Notes: generated from the letters alone by a model not told the origin. A DNA stretch of 64,000 nucleotides from Sphingobacterium faecale (GCF_016746095.1 NZ_JAERTY010000008.1:62001-126000), one strand, 5' to 3'; shown: positions 45,564 through 54,017, numbered from the stretch's first letter. Translations and numbers: made by a program.

Positions 45564-46955
45564 ATGCTACATATAAAACTTAGCTTGTGTGTTGTGTTTG
45601 TATTCATATTCGGAAGTTTTTCTGCTTTTGCTACGAAGGACTCTCTGATGATAGCGAAGATCTATGAGCATTCGTTCTATAGAGGCGAAGCTTATGAAAA
45701 CCTTAGGTATCTGACCAAAAATATTGGGCATCGGATTGCAGGATCAGAACGGGTAGCTGAAGCCGTTGATTGGTCGAAAGGATTATTGGAGCAGTTGCCA
45801 TTCGATAAAGTCTATTTGCAGGAGGTAAAAGTGCCTTATTGGGACCGCGGAGCTAAAGAGGAAGCTTATATCGTAGCAGATGGTCAAAAGTTAAATGTAC
45901 TGGCGTTAGGTGGTTCAGTGGCTACACCTGGGGAAGGTATAGCAGCCGAGGTGATAGAAGTGGAGCTGCTGTCAGATTTACGTAAATACGGTGAAAACGT
46001 AAGCGGGAAGATTGTGTTTGTGAACAAACCTTGGGAGGAGTCCCTCGTGGAGACTGGGGTGGCTTATGGGTTAAATAGTGCACAGCGTAGCCGTGGTCCG
46101 GCTGAGGCTGCCAAGCTAGGGGCTATAGCTTATCTGTTTCGTTCGCTAGGCTCTGGAATAGATGATTACCCTCATACAGGTGGAACCCGATACGTAAAGG
46201 GAATTGATAGTATTCCAGCGATGGCCATATCAGCAGTCGGTGCAAATACGTTACATACAGCATTAGAGAAAGACCCCCGTCTTAAAGTCTTTCTACGGCA
46301 ACATAGTGCCTGGAAGGGGGAGGTGCTTTCACATAATGTTATCGGCGAATGGAAAGGAACCGATCATCCCGAGAAGATTATTACTATTGGAGGACACTTG
46401 GATTCCTGGGATGTAGGAGAAGGTGCGCATGATAATGGTACAGGAACGATGGGGACATTAGATGCCTTGCGTACCTTAATGGCGTTAGGCTACAAGCCCA
46501 AGCATACCATACGCTTGGTTTTTTATATGAACGAGGAAAATGGGGTACATGGTGCTTTGCAATACGGTTTACAATCTCAACAGAACGGTGAACAATTGAT
46601 TGCTGCAATTGAAAGTGATGCTGGAGGATTTGCTCCTCGAGGTTTTGATATCAAAGGCGGACCCGAAACCGTGGCTTGGATTCAGCGTAGTTGGAAGCCG
46701 TTGTTTGAAGAACCTTATTGGGTTTCTAGGTTTTTACCGGGGAGTCCGGGTGTAGACTCTGGTGTGTGGGGTAAGCATTATCCCAGTGCATTGATGTTTA
46801 ACTTTAGACCTGATCCTCATCGCTATTTTGATTTACATCATACCGCCAAGGATGTTTTTGAGGCCGTGGATAAGCGCGAACTACAATCAGGGGTTGCCGC
46901 ATTGGCATCATTACTGTATTTGGTGGATACGCATTACGAGGCTTTACCGAAATAA
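45564..46955 (+). CDS. M28 family zinc aminopeptidase
   Basis: A 463-residue secreted peptidase. The ATG at 45564 begins the signal peptide (MLHIKLSLCVVFVFIFGSFSAFA); the longer frame upstream has no support. A PA-type insertion (~residues 115-230) precedes the catalytic core, where zinc ligands are visible in IGGHLDSWDVGEGAHDNGTG (His, Asp), VFYMNEENGVHG (Glu) and DLHHTAKD (His). The family removes N-terminal amino acids. It resembles the carboxypeptidase Q/PgcP group of M28; the substrate is unknown. Confidence 0.9.
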   Translation: MLHIKLSLCVVFVFIFGSFSAFATKDSLMIAKIYEHSFYRGEAYENLRYLTKNIGHRIAGSERVAEAVDWSKGLLEQLPFDKVYLQEVKVPYWDRGAKEEAYIVADGQKLNVLALGGSVATPGEGIAAEVIEVELLSDLRKYGENVSGKIVFVNKPWEESLVETGVAYGLNSAQRSRGPAEAAKLGAIAYLFRSLGSGIDDYPHTGGTRYVKGIDSIPAMAISAVGANTLHTALEKDPRLKVFLRQHSAWKGEVLSHNVIGEWKGTDHPEKIITIGGHLDSWDVGEGAHDNGTGTMGTLDALRTLMALGYKPKHTIRLVFYMNEENGVHGALQYGLQSQQNGEQLIAAIESDAGGFAPRGFDIKGGPETVAWIQRSWKPLFEEPYWVSRFLPGSPGVDSGVWGKHYPSALMFNFRPDPHRYFDLHHTAKDVFEAVDKRELQSGVAALASLLYLVDTHYEALPK

Positions 46956-46965
46956 GCTGTTTCCA

Positions 46966-47268
46966 CTATAGTCCGATATGTACAACTACAATATCTGAAT
47001 TACGATAAGAAGGGTGGTAGGATGAAATACTGCCACTTTCCTTATAGTATCGTAGCTCTTCGTATACGGTGTCTCTAAGAATGCCTTTTCCCCTCCCATG
47101 AATAAATTCGATCTGCGTATACTCCCAGTATATCGCTGCATCTAGGTTGTCCCGTAGTTTTTCAAGAGAAAGGCCAAGGAGCTCGTCGTTATCATAGTCT
47201 TCAAAATTTGCAATAGAATCGGCATGCAGATCTACGACTTTGGGTGGGCGGGGCAGCGTACGGGACAT
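46966..47268 (-). CDS. Standalone Smr domain protein
   Basis: A 100-residue protein consisting only of an Smr domain, a nuclease or nucleic-acid-binding module otherwise found at the end of MutS2. The segments VVDLHADSI (His and Asp of the DLH motif) and FIHGRGKGILRDTVYEELRYY (HGxGxG) are intact. Bacteroidota more often carry this domain at the end of a ~340-residue protein, so this short form is either natural or the remains of one. It precedes, by 13 bases on the same strand, the end of the globin gene, so it is in an operon with it. Confidence 0.82.
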   Translation of the reverse strand: MSRTLPRPPKVVDLHADSIANFEDYDNDELLGLSLEKLRDNLDAAIYWEYTQIEFIHGRGKGILRDTVYEELRYYKESGSISSYHPSYRNSDIVVVHIGL

Positions 47269-47281
47269 TCTGGTTAAGAGA

Positions 47282-47677
47282 TTAAAAGATAATCGATTTG
47301 TCCGGATTATTCTGTATATAATCCAGTTTGCTTTGAAACATTACTGCCATTTTCTGTGCTCGCCATTTTGCTTCCTCGGCCTTTTCTCCGATGAATAAGC
47401 TATCTACCGTGCTGTTAAATAATACCAGCCATTGTGCAAAGTGTTGTTTGCCGATTGGCAGGTGAGCATGGGGGGGGAATGGGCGTCCATCGTAAGTGTA
47501 TTCACCCAGTAGTAATGTCTGCCAAAATTTATACATCTTGGCAAGATGTTCAGGCCATCTGTCCTGTATATTTTGGTTGAAAATAATACCGAGCATTTCA
47601 TCCTCACGGATATGACCGTAAAACGTGTCTACAAGTAGTTTGACGTCATCCAAGGTTGTGATATCTTTCTTTTCCAT
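47282..47677 (-). CDS. Group III truncated haemoglobin
   Basis: A 131-residue haem protein. The start DITTLDDVKLLVDTFYGHIR and the region ITFNQNIQDRWPEHLAKMYKFWQ carry the distal-side and E-helix features of the group III (P-type) truncated globins, and PPHAHLPIGKQHFAQWL has the proximal His. Function in the family is oxygen or nitric-oxide chemistry, often under microaerobic or nitrosative stress. It is the first gene of a two-gene operon with the Smr protein. Confidence 0.88.
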   Translation of the reverse strand: MEKKDITTLDDVKLLVDTFYGHIREDEMLGIIFNQNIQDRWPEHLAKMYKFWQTLLLGEYTYDGRPFPPHAHLPIGKQHFAQWLVLFNSTVDSLFIGEKAEEAKWRAQKMAVMFQSKLDYIQNNPDKSIIF

Positions 47678-47823
47678 TGCACATCTATTTTAGCACAGGA
47701 TAAAGTTCTTCATTTTTTCTCATATTGTCGTCAGAATAACGTCTGTATTTGTCTAATCCATAACTGTTGTAAAATTATTTGTCAAAAAATCAGCGTATTG
47801 GCTATTATTTTGACTTTTAGACT

Positions 47824-47853
47824 TTGAATATTCGAAACTGCTTCCTATATTTG
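47824..47853 (+). promoter_or_regulatory. Promoter of tRNA-Pro copy 2
   Basis: TTG at 47824-47826, 19-base spacer, TATATTTG at 47846-47853. The spacing equals that of copy 1, while the -33 region and spacer are different sequence, so only the -7 side was copied with the tRNA. Confidence 0.85.
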
Positions 47854-47878
47854 CATCACTTTAAAGGTGATACCTTTT

Positions 47879-47952
47879 CGGGGTGTAGCGTAGCCCGGTA
47901 TCGCGCCACATTTGGGATGTGGAGGTCGTAGGTTCGAATCCTGCCACCCCGA
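47879..47952 (+). tRNA. tRNA-Pro(TGG), copy 2
   Basis: Identical to the tRNA at 36501-36574: 74 bases, anticodon TGG, acceptor stem cggggtg/caccccg, no encoded CCA. Two intact copies of this tRNA flank an 11.4-kb segment. Confidence 0.97.
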
Positions 47953-47958
47953 CAAAAA

Positions 47959-47980
47959 AGCTCTAACGAAAGTTGGAGTT
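47959..47980 (+). terminator. Terminator of tRNA-Pro copy 2
   Basis: A 9-base-pair stem (agctctaac with gttggagtt, two wobbles) and gaaa loop followed by T-rich sequence. Confidence 0.8.
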
Positions 47981-48043
47981 TTTTTCGTTTAGGGGTTGGC
48001 TGATGAGAACCGTGGTTCGATCCGAAGGAAATTCATGGATGTG

Positions 48044-48080
48044 TTTGGGGCTGTGGGTCTGAAGCAATCCTGCTGCTCCC
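48044..48080 (+). pseudogene. Decayed tRNA-Pro 3' half, copy 2
   Basis: The counterpart of the remnant at 36667-36708, less well preserved: tttggggctgtgggtctg then aatcctgctgctcccc. The final gacaaaa of the tRNA end is lost here, so the breakpoint of the duplication lies in this segment. Confidence 0.5.
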
Positions 48081-48175
48081 CACTCACTGTAGGTTAGTTT
48101 TACCTCATTCAGCGGCCAAATAATGCGTGTGGAAGAGTGCTTAGAAGGAAACCCAAATACCAAAATAGCTATATA

Positions 48176-48733
48176 TCAAGTTCCTGTAGGAAAAGATGGG
48201 AAAATCTCACTTTGATATTTTTTGAACTTCATATAAATAAGTGTTTCATAATTCTCTCCATATTTAAAATAATCCTGAAAACGACCATATTCCACAAAAC
48301 CGATTTTCGTATACATATATAGCGCAGCTTTATTCCGCTCTACCACAGCTATTTTTATTTGCTCCAATATTTCGATGTTATCAAACGCTAGTTTAATAGT
48401 GTTTAGTAATAGGGTCTGTCCAATTTTCATACCGCTGTATCTAGGTGAGACATACATACTGCTAACTTCACCAAGATGACTGTTTTTTGTTCTTTTTTCA
48501 TGGATGAAACCACAGATACCAATCAGTTTTTCTTTTTTAAAAGCTCCCATTAAAAAATCAGTATTGTTGTTCTGTAGAATAACTTTGTCAAACTTAAAGT
48601 TCGATGATTCGAGTTGATCTTCATAAAGTGTACCAAAATTTTGTGGAAAATCTTTCAAGCAGCACAGCCGTAACTTATGATATTGTTCGATCTCATTACG
48701 ATGTACTATTCGATAAGTAATATCTTCTTTCAT
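48176..48733 (-). CDS. GNAT family N-acetyltransferase
   Basis: A 185-residue acetyl-CoA-dependent acetyltransferase. The GNAT motif A is visible in SSMYVSPRYSGMKIGQTLLLNTI (acetyl-CoA pyrophosphate loop, near residue 110) and motif B in ERNKAALYMYTKIGFVEYGRFQDYF. The N-terminus ITYRIVHRNEIEQYHKLR is typical. Substrate is unknown; in this block of resistance-type genes it could acetylate an antibiotic or a protein. It begins the accessory block to the right of tRNA-Pro copy 2. Confidence 0.88.
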   Translation of the reverse strand: MKEDITYRIVHRNEIEQYHKLRLCCLKDFPQNFGTLYEDQLESSNFKFDKVILQNNNTDFLMGAFKKEKLIGICGFIHEKRTKNSHLGEVSSMYVSPRYSGMKIGQTLLLNTIKLAFDNIEILEQIKIAVVERNKAALYMYTKIGFVEYGRFQDYFKYGENYETLIYMKFKKYQSEIFPSFPTGT

Positions 48734-48879
48734 TGATTTAATTTTTTTATTTTAACAATCTCTTAACGAAGCTCGTTTAGCATCTAGATATTCCAAGTGG
48801 CATGCTCCGAATTTACGTTATTTATTCTTTAACAGAATTATATGGATTCAATTTAAAAGTGACTTTTTGGGGATGGAAT

Positions 48880-48909
48880 AATTCTTAATTCTTTCCAGAA
48901 TTAAGAATT
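48880..48909. repeat. AT-rich perfect inverted repeat
   Basis: aattcttaattct and its exact complement around a 4-base loop (ttcc), in the 260-base gap between the GNAT and HxlR genes. It lacks a clear T-run on either strand, so it is not a classic terminator; it may be a weak terminator of the HxlR gene or a protein-binding site. Confidence 0.6.
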
Positions 48910-48993
48910 TAAAAAAATTGTCGCATTAAAAAATGAACTTTTGAATGCCTACAAAAAGTAAGTCATATTAGAATCTCTTTAAACTCCGTATCG

Positions 48994-49362
48994 TTATAAA
49001 ATGATGTTTTCATTCCTGTTGATAGCTAGTTGGGTTACTTTTTCTGCATAGGTATCTCCCCACGATTCCATTGCCTCAATAACAGTTAATAGCGTCTTTC
49101 CGAAAGTGGTTAGCTTATATTCCACATGCAAGGGGTACCCATCGAAAACCTCTTTCTCAATAATCTCAAAATCCATGAGTTCGGAAAGTTGCTGATTTAT
49201 TACTCTTAAACTAACCTGCTTAATAGCTTTGTGTATATGGGCAGGCCTATTGACACCATTGGCTATGGAATCGATTATGCAAGGCTTCCATTTTCCACCA
49301 ATAACCTTCATCGTTACTGAAACACCATAGTCAAGTGTTTGGGGAATTTTATTTATATACAT
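48994..49362 (-). CDS. HxlR family transcriptional regulator
   Basis: A 122-residue MarR-like winged-helix repressor. The HxlR signature is DYGVSVTMKVIGGKWKPCII near the N-terminus, followed by RVINQQLSELMDFEIIEKEVF and VEYKLTTFGKTLLTVIEAME. The ATG at 49362 is used because the longer frame needs a TTG start. A TATCTTTG box on the minus strand (49393-49400) is a probable -7 element. It is divergent from an SMR efflux gene, so it is the likely local regulator, sensing an inducer or an oxidant. Confidence 0.88.
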   Translation of the reverse strand: MYINKIPQTLDYGVSVTMKVIGGKWKPCIIDSIANGVNRPAHIHKAIKQVSLRVINQQLSELMDFEIIEKEVFDGYPLHVEYKLTTFGKTLLTVIEAMESWGDTYAEKVTQLAINRNENIIL

Positions 49363-49518
49363 CTGTTTGATTTTTAACCTAGGGTTCTCTTTCAAAGATA
49401 AGGAATAAACTCAACGCCTTTTTGTTTTAATATAGTGATAATATTGTCTATAGGATTCTTTTAGCCCTTATTTTACATCATTTTTAGTTGAGATACCTTT
49501 GCTTAAAACTAATAATAT

Positions 49519-49842
49519 ATGAAATATCTATTTCTACTTGGGGCAATCATATCCGAATTAATTGGCGCAATTGCTACACGGCAATCTAATGGCTTTACAA
49601 AATTGATTCCATCCTGTATTGCAGTATTCGGTGTGGTAGGAGCATATTATTTACTGTCACTTTCCTTAAAAGGAGGATTGTCTATAGGGGTTGCATACGG
49701 AATCTGGGCAGCATTGGGAATTTCTATTCTTGCTATCATTGGTGTTTTTTTCTTCAAAGAGAATTTAACTTTTTTACAGATCGTGGGTATAGGATTTATT
49801 ATTATTGGAGTACTGGCGTTAGAGCTTGGAAAAATTTCGTAA
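49519..49842 (+). CDS. SMR family small multidrug efflux protein
   Basis: A 107-residue, four-helix proton-coupled efflux pump subunit of the EmrE/QacC/SugE superfamily. The essential membrane Glu is Glu13 (LLGAIISELIGAIATRQSNG); SYGIW is represented by VAYGIWAALGI in helix 3, and the last helix is FLQIVGIGFIIIGVLALELG. It probably exports quaternary ammonium or other cations, though guanidinium export (SugE/Gdx type) is possible. A TACCTTTG box lies at 49494-49501. It diverges from an HxlR regulator. Confidence 0.93.
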   Translation: MKYLFLLGAIISELIGAIATRQSNGFTKLIPSCIAVFGVVGAYYLLSLSLKGGLSIGVAYGIWAALGISILAIIGVFFFKENLTFLQIVGIGFIIIGVLALELGKIS

Positions 49843-49871
49843 AGCGTTTCAATTGGGCTTTAATAGAAGAA

Positions 49872-49907
49872 CAACGCTGAACCAAAAGGAACAGCGTTGA
49901 CCTTTTT
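49872..49907. terminator. Terminator after the SMR gene
   Basis: An 8-base-pair stem (caacgctg with cagcgttg) with a partly paired 12-base loop, followed by cctttttt. It also lies at the end of the convergent erm gene. Confidence 0.75.
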
Positions 49908-50719
49908 TAAATGTGATTAGGATGATAATCAATTGGAACAAATCTTAGCATTTCTATAAAGCACCTTAGGAACTGTGCAGGAGACAATGAGGATACTGGT
50001 TTATCCAATTCCAGATCGTAACTACTTGCAAGATATCTAACCTGCTGCTTTCTGAAAAGTTTTTTTAAAACAGTTTTTAAGGGTAAATCTGGAAATTTCA
50101 TCATAAAATGAAGAAAGCTAAGGTATTTTTCCTTCATTTCTACACTAATATTATTTATACATTTCTTTTTGCTAATTTTGACTAAAGCCGATGTTACAGT
50201 TGGTGGTGGTAAGAAGCTTTTCGGGTTGATTTCATATATAATCCCTACATCAAAAAATGTATGATAGAAGACTGTGTAGGGATTGAAATACTTTTTACTA
50301 ACGAGTTTTTGAGCTGTTTCTAATTGCATTATCAAGCAACCTTTTTTGAAAAATTCAATATTGCTGTACATCAGGGATTTAAGGATTTCGGAAGTTAAAG
50401 CAAAAGGTATATTGGAAACTACTTTAAAACTTTTCTGTGGACTTAAAAACTTTCTATAGTCCATCCCGACAATGACAATATTATCAGTAGTTCTAAATTT
50501 TGATTGTAATTCAGAAACTAAACGTCTATCGTTCTCAATGGCTATGACACTTTTAGAGTGTTTAACCAAATGTATCGTCAAAAATCCAGAGCCTGCACCA
50601 ATGTCTAAAACAATATCTTCTTTTTGCACATCTGCCAACCGAATGGCGTCTTTTATTAGTATGGTATCAATTGTAAAGTGTTGACCTGTAAACCTAACGG
50701 GTAAGCTACGCTTTTTCAT
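49907..50719 (-). CDS. Erm-type 23S rRNA adenine-N6 methyltransferase
   Basis: A SAM-dependent enzyme of 270 residues that by family dimethylates A2058 of 23S rRNA and confers macrolide-lincosamide-streptogramin B resistance. The start MKKRSLPVRFTGQHFTID is that of the Erm(F) branch found in Bacteroidota. The SAM motif is VLDIGAGSGFLTIHL, the catalytic motif IV is SNIPFALTSEI, and NPYTVFYHTFFDVG with SFLPPPTVTSALVKI follow. Identity to Erm(F) is clearly partial, so this is a divergent member. The frame is open 38 codons upstream from an ATG at 50833, but the family start at 50719 is preferred. Downstream is a shared terminator; upstream is an APH-like pseudogene. Confidence 0.9.
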   Translation of the reverse strand: MKKRSLPVRFTGQHFTIDTILIKDAIRLADVQKEDIVLDIGAGSGFLTIHLVKHSKSVIAIENDRRLVSELQSKFRTTDNIVIVGMDYRKFLSPQKSFKVVSNIPFALTSEILKSLMYSNIEFFKKGCLIMQLETAQKLVSKKYFNPYTVFYHTFFDVGIIYEINPKSFLPPPTVTSALVKISKKKCINNISVEMKEKYLSFLHFMMKFPDLPLKTVLKKLFRKQQVRYLASSYDLELDKPVSSLSPAQFLRCFIEMLRFVPIDYHPNHI

Positions 50720-51147
50720 TATATAATTCTTTGAATAATTACTGAATAGAAGAGATAATCGCAAAGAGCGACAGACAGCATTATCCAACAGAATCAAATA
50801 ACCAGACTTCTCCGATAAGGAATAGCCAACCATCAGTTGATGATCCAATAAATATTAAGGAAATTTTAGATAACTTTTAGACCGTCTATCGCTTAGATAG
50901 CAGTCCATAGTTTTGTAAAGCAAGCGCAACAATTCACACCCATATCAATTATTAATATGTTCAAAAATATATGATACGAGTCTAAAAAACAATGTATTTT
51001 AACTTTTTTATCGATAATGGAGCTTCTTAACAGCACTGAGTTAAAACTAACGTGTTATGGTAACCCTATCATTTTGGCACTAGTTCAAGACTTTTATCAG
51101 TTATGGATATTCAAAAAAAATAAATAAAGAGTCTATGGCTCTCGGTA
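50720..51147. other. Region upstream of the erm gene
   Basis: A 428-base AT-rich region. It contains small inverted repeats (ctatcgcttagatag near 50886-50900 and catcagttgatg near 50831-50842). On the minus strand a 38-codon in-frame extension of the erm gene starts at 50833. No separate leader peptide with its own stop and no clear TAnnTTTG promoter is visible. Confidence 0.5.
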
Positions 51148-51775
51148 TCAGTGAAAAATAAAAAAAAAATGATGTCGCTTTAATTCTTTTTGAAAATTTA
51201 ACTTGATATTTTCGGGGTACATAAAAATAGAAACGCTCATCCTAAATATTAAAGCTCTTAAAATAAATTGATGTGAAATTGTTTCTGATAAATTCATTTT
51301 GTTCATGATACTTATTGGTGCGTTGTACCACAATGTGTGATCTACGATCATTATGGCTTCAGCATATTTTTTAGGAAAAAAAGATGGAGTGAAATCTATA
51401 ATACAAGTTGAGCCATTTTCGTTTATAAGAATATTTCCGGCTAAATCAGTATGGATTAATTGTTTGGGGACATATATAGTCTTTCTGAGGTTAAGTAGAA
51501 GTTTTAATTCTTTAGGTAAATTTACATACGACTCTTTAGCCTAAGCCAAATGATGCACTTTTTTCTATGGATTATTTAGTTTTTCAAATATGAAAGCAGG
51601 GGCAGTTATATCTTTTAAACTTTCATTAAGTTTTCTACATAAGTTAAGACCTCGATCAATATCGTATGTGTGTCCGATATTATTAAAAAATAAAGTCCTT
51701 CCTACATCATCTTAATAGTAATTCCCCTTAATAATTTCATGTTTTCAGTATACTGCAAGTTATGCAGATATTTTT
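51148..51775 (-). pseudogene. APH-like kinase pseudogene
   Basis: Reading the minus strand in one frame from ~51712 to 51148 gives the end of an aminoglycoside-phosphotransferase-fold kinase: HTDLAGNILINENGSTCIIDF (catalytic HxDxxxxN loop at 51433-51453, then the Mg-binding IDF), and KKYAEAIMIVDHTLWY downstream. Upstream the same frame has IGHTYDIDRGLNL and ITAPAFIFEKLN but is broken by two in-frame TAG codons (at 51565-51567 and 51541-51543) and a TAA (51712-51714); a further piece (ENMKLLRGITIK) sits in another frame, so there is also a frameshift. The gene is therefore dead. Confidence 0.8.
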
Positions 51776-51954
51776 GTTTATTATAATTAGAGGTGACTGT
51801 TTAATATCTCAAAACCAAATCTTACTTCCAAAAAACAAGCAGTATCTACAAGTTCTGTATATGCATCTTATACATTTGAGGCCTAAGTTGATTAGAATAT
51901 GAAAATAACTGTTTGTACATTAGATTTCTAAAAGTACTGCACTGGAAACTAAGT

Positions 51955-52629
51955 TCATTCTGTTTTTTCTTTTCTACTTTTTTCAATATCAGCTGTCTTA
52001 TAAAGAGCTTCCGGAATGTTGGATAATTTAGAATAATTTATTTCTTTTCCAAAACCATAGAACTTTTGGAAACTCATAATTAATGGCCTCCATTTATCTG
52101 GATCTACTCGATTTTCATCCCCTTCCATTAATATCGATTCTTCCAAGTGGATACGTACAATGCGGAGTTCTATGATCAAAATTCTCCCTTTCATTTCTGG
52201 GTCTTCCTCTGCCAATGGATGAATGTTTGATACAATAGCTTCAAGCTGGACAGGACATTCGCTTACCATTGGTGAAGAAACAATATCGCCCGGTACCGGG
52301 GTGAGTCCTGCTTTTTCAAATTTACTTGGTTCAAAATAATATCCGCGCTTTCTCTTGCCTTCAGGGACTGGGTTCCTACCTGTTGTAAACACGAGATTGT
52401 TGATATTCTCACTTTGAGCTGCGGAAGGAAGGTTGATTACGCATTCTTTGTTACGGATGATGTTTTTGGTAGTCTGGGATTCCGCAGATATACCTATGAC
52501 ACAACGCCACCCCAGCCAGAAAACGGAAGATATTGGTGCTAGATTATAGGTGTTATTTTCATTTAATGAGCCTATTAAAATGACTGGTGTACCAAAGTAT
52601 AAAATGGACGGCTCTGATATTTTGTGCAT
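51955..52629 (-). CDS. Flavin reductase-like domain protein
   Basis: A 224-residue FMN-binding protein of the flavoredoxin / flavin reductase-like group. The N-terminus GTPVILIGSLNENNTYNLAPISSVFWLGW, followed by VIGISAESQTTKNIIRNKECVINLPS, is the conserved FMN-binding segment; HPLAEEDPEMKGRILIIELRIVRIHLEE is the dimer strand. It could reduce flavin for a monooxygenase or act in oxidation of an aromatic compound. It is 104 bases downstream of the MFS gene on the same strand. Confidence 0.85.
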   Translation of the reverse strand: MHKISEPSILYFGTPVILIGSLNENNTYNLAPISSVFWLGWRCVIGISAESQTTKNIIRNKECVINLPSAAQSENINNLVFTTGRNPVPEGKRKRGYYFEPSKFEKAGLTPVPGDIVSSPMVSECPVQLEAIVSNIHPLAEEDPEMKGRILIIELRIVRIHLEESILMEGDENRVDPDKWRPLIMSFQKFYGFGKEINYSKLSNIPEALYKTADIEKSRKEKTE

Positions 52630-52733
52630 TCTATTGTTAATTAAGTTTAAACGAATATCTCCATAAGTTTATAGTAAACAAATCCGTTTCTTGCGGACTT
52701 TTCTCATTATCCCAATCCACCTGATCGATAGCT

Positions 52734-53936
52734 TTAATTCTGCTTCCATTTTACGCCTAAAATAAGGAATAGTGTGCCGATCAATAGCACTGCGTAAGCA
52801 GTCCCCAGCATCGGCTGACTCTCTATCTTTAGGGTGTTTACAAAGACGGAACTGACTATCGCGGTTATGATGGAAAAACCTCCACCTAATAGTCCCGCAG
52901 ATTTTCCTGCATATTTGGGAAATCGCGTTAAACCATAGGACATAAAATTGTTAAAAATAAAACCACTGCAAACGTGTAGGCATATAACATATAACAAAAG
53001 CGTAAAAATATTGGCATAATACCAGCTTAGAGGAATCAGAACAACCAGAAAAGCAATCGCCATACCATTGACCCGCAGAACTTTTTTATAGAGTGGTTTT
53101 TGAATAAATATCCGTGATAATAATCCCCCACTGAATACGCATACACCTGAAAGCAGTGCACAGTACCCGGTAAAAGTAGCAGAATATCCCAGCTGGCGCT
53201 CAATTAGAAATGGACTGGCCATACCGTATACTATTAGTATGGCATACAAAAGTCCTATTATCAATAAACTTGCCGTAAAATCCGGTGTACCGATCATCTT
53301 TTTGTAGCTATGGAACGTATCTGATAAGCGAAAAGCCTGAGCTTCTTTCATGGTCTCGCCCCCGGAGATTAGTTCAATTACGAATATTAGAAAGCCGTAT
53401 CCTCCTAAAAATATAAAATTGGACTCCCAGCCCCAACGTGTCTGAAAAAATCCTCCTAAGAAAGGAGCGACAATGGGAGCAAGTGCCCACACGACTGAAA
53501 ACATACTGGTATATTTCTTTAAACGGGTACCACTAAATAAGTCTACGAAATAAGCCCGTTTACTCACGGCGATCACACCGGATGCTATCCCCTGAATAAT
53601 GCGCATGGCATAAATAAAGTAAATATGATCGCTATATGCGATACCCAGACTTGCCATACTGAATAGAAAAAGGGAGAATAGGCATGGTAGATATCTTCCA
53701 TACCGATCTATCAATCCACCGATCATAAATTGGGTGATGCCATAACTTATAATGAAAATAGGTAGGGTTAACTGGATAGCTGAAGGTGAAACATTTAGCT
53801 GTAAGGCCATATCAGGTAACGAGGGGATGTAGATATCCATAGCCAGTCCTGATATCGGAAGCAGACTGAATGCGATAAATGTATTCCAGCGCTCATTGCT
53901 CTGGTCTACTCTTCTGAGGGTAAATGAATTTTTCAT
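52734..53936 (-). CDS. MFS drug efflux transporter, Bcr/CflA type
   Basis: A 400-residue major-facilitator transporter with 12 membrane segments. The segment GLAMDIYIPSLPDMALQL after helix 1 and FIISYGITQFMIGGLIDRYGR (motif A) fit the Bcr/CflA subfamily, and the MRIIQGIASGVIAVSKRAYFVDLF region is motif B/C-like. The subfamily exports bicyclomycin, chloramphenicol, sulfonamides or amino acids; the substrate here is not known. An AraC-type regulator lies 81 bases upstream on the same strand and may control it. Confidence 0.9.
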   Translation of the reverse strand: MKNSFTLRRVDQSNERWNTFIAFSLLPISGLAMDIYIPSLPDMALQLNVSPSAIQLTLPIFIISYGITQFMIGGLIDRYGRYLPCLFSLFLFSMASLGIAYSDHIYFIYAMRIIQGIASGVIAVSKRAYFVDLFSGTRLKKYTSMFSVVWALAPIVAPFLGGFFQTRWGWESNFIFLGGYGFLIFVIELISGGETMKEAQAFRLSDTFHSYKKMIGTPDFTASLLIIGLLYAILIVYGMASPFLIERQLGYSATFTGYCALLSGVCVFSGGLLSRIFIQKPLYKKVLRVNGMAIAFLVVLIPLSWYYANIFTLLLYVICLHVCSGFIFNNFMSYGLTRFPKYAGKSAGLLGGGFSIITAIVSSVFVNTLKIESQPMLGTAYAVLLIGTLFLILGVKWKQN

Positions 53937-54017
53937 TTAGCAAAATTAAATCCCCATTGATTTTTTCGCTAAAACACAACAAATAGATCATTATACAAAT
54001 CAAATATTTTGTGAGAT

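Larger units (their letters stand above)
47846..48075 (+). repeat. tRNA-Pro-containing direct repeat, copy 2
   Basis: The second copy of the 36466-36698 element. It differs by a 2-base indel before the tRNA and a handful of substitutions after it; similarity ends at the tgctg just before the end of the decayed tRNA half. Confidence 0.92.

Noticed and set aside
51353..51544. A 63-codon plus-strand frame opposite the pseudogene
   Set aside because: It is the antisense of the recognisable APH-like segment and has no features of its own.
51541..51567. Two in-frame TAG codons in the APH-like frame as possible recoding
   Set aside because: A TAA stop and a frameshift in the same gene point to decay, and no other gene in the window reads through TAG.
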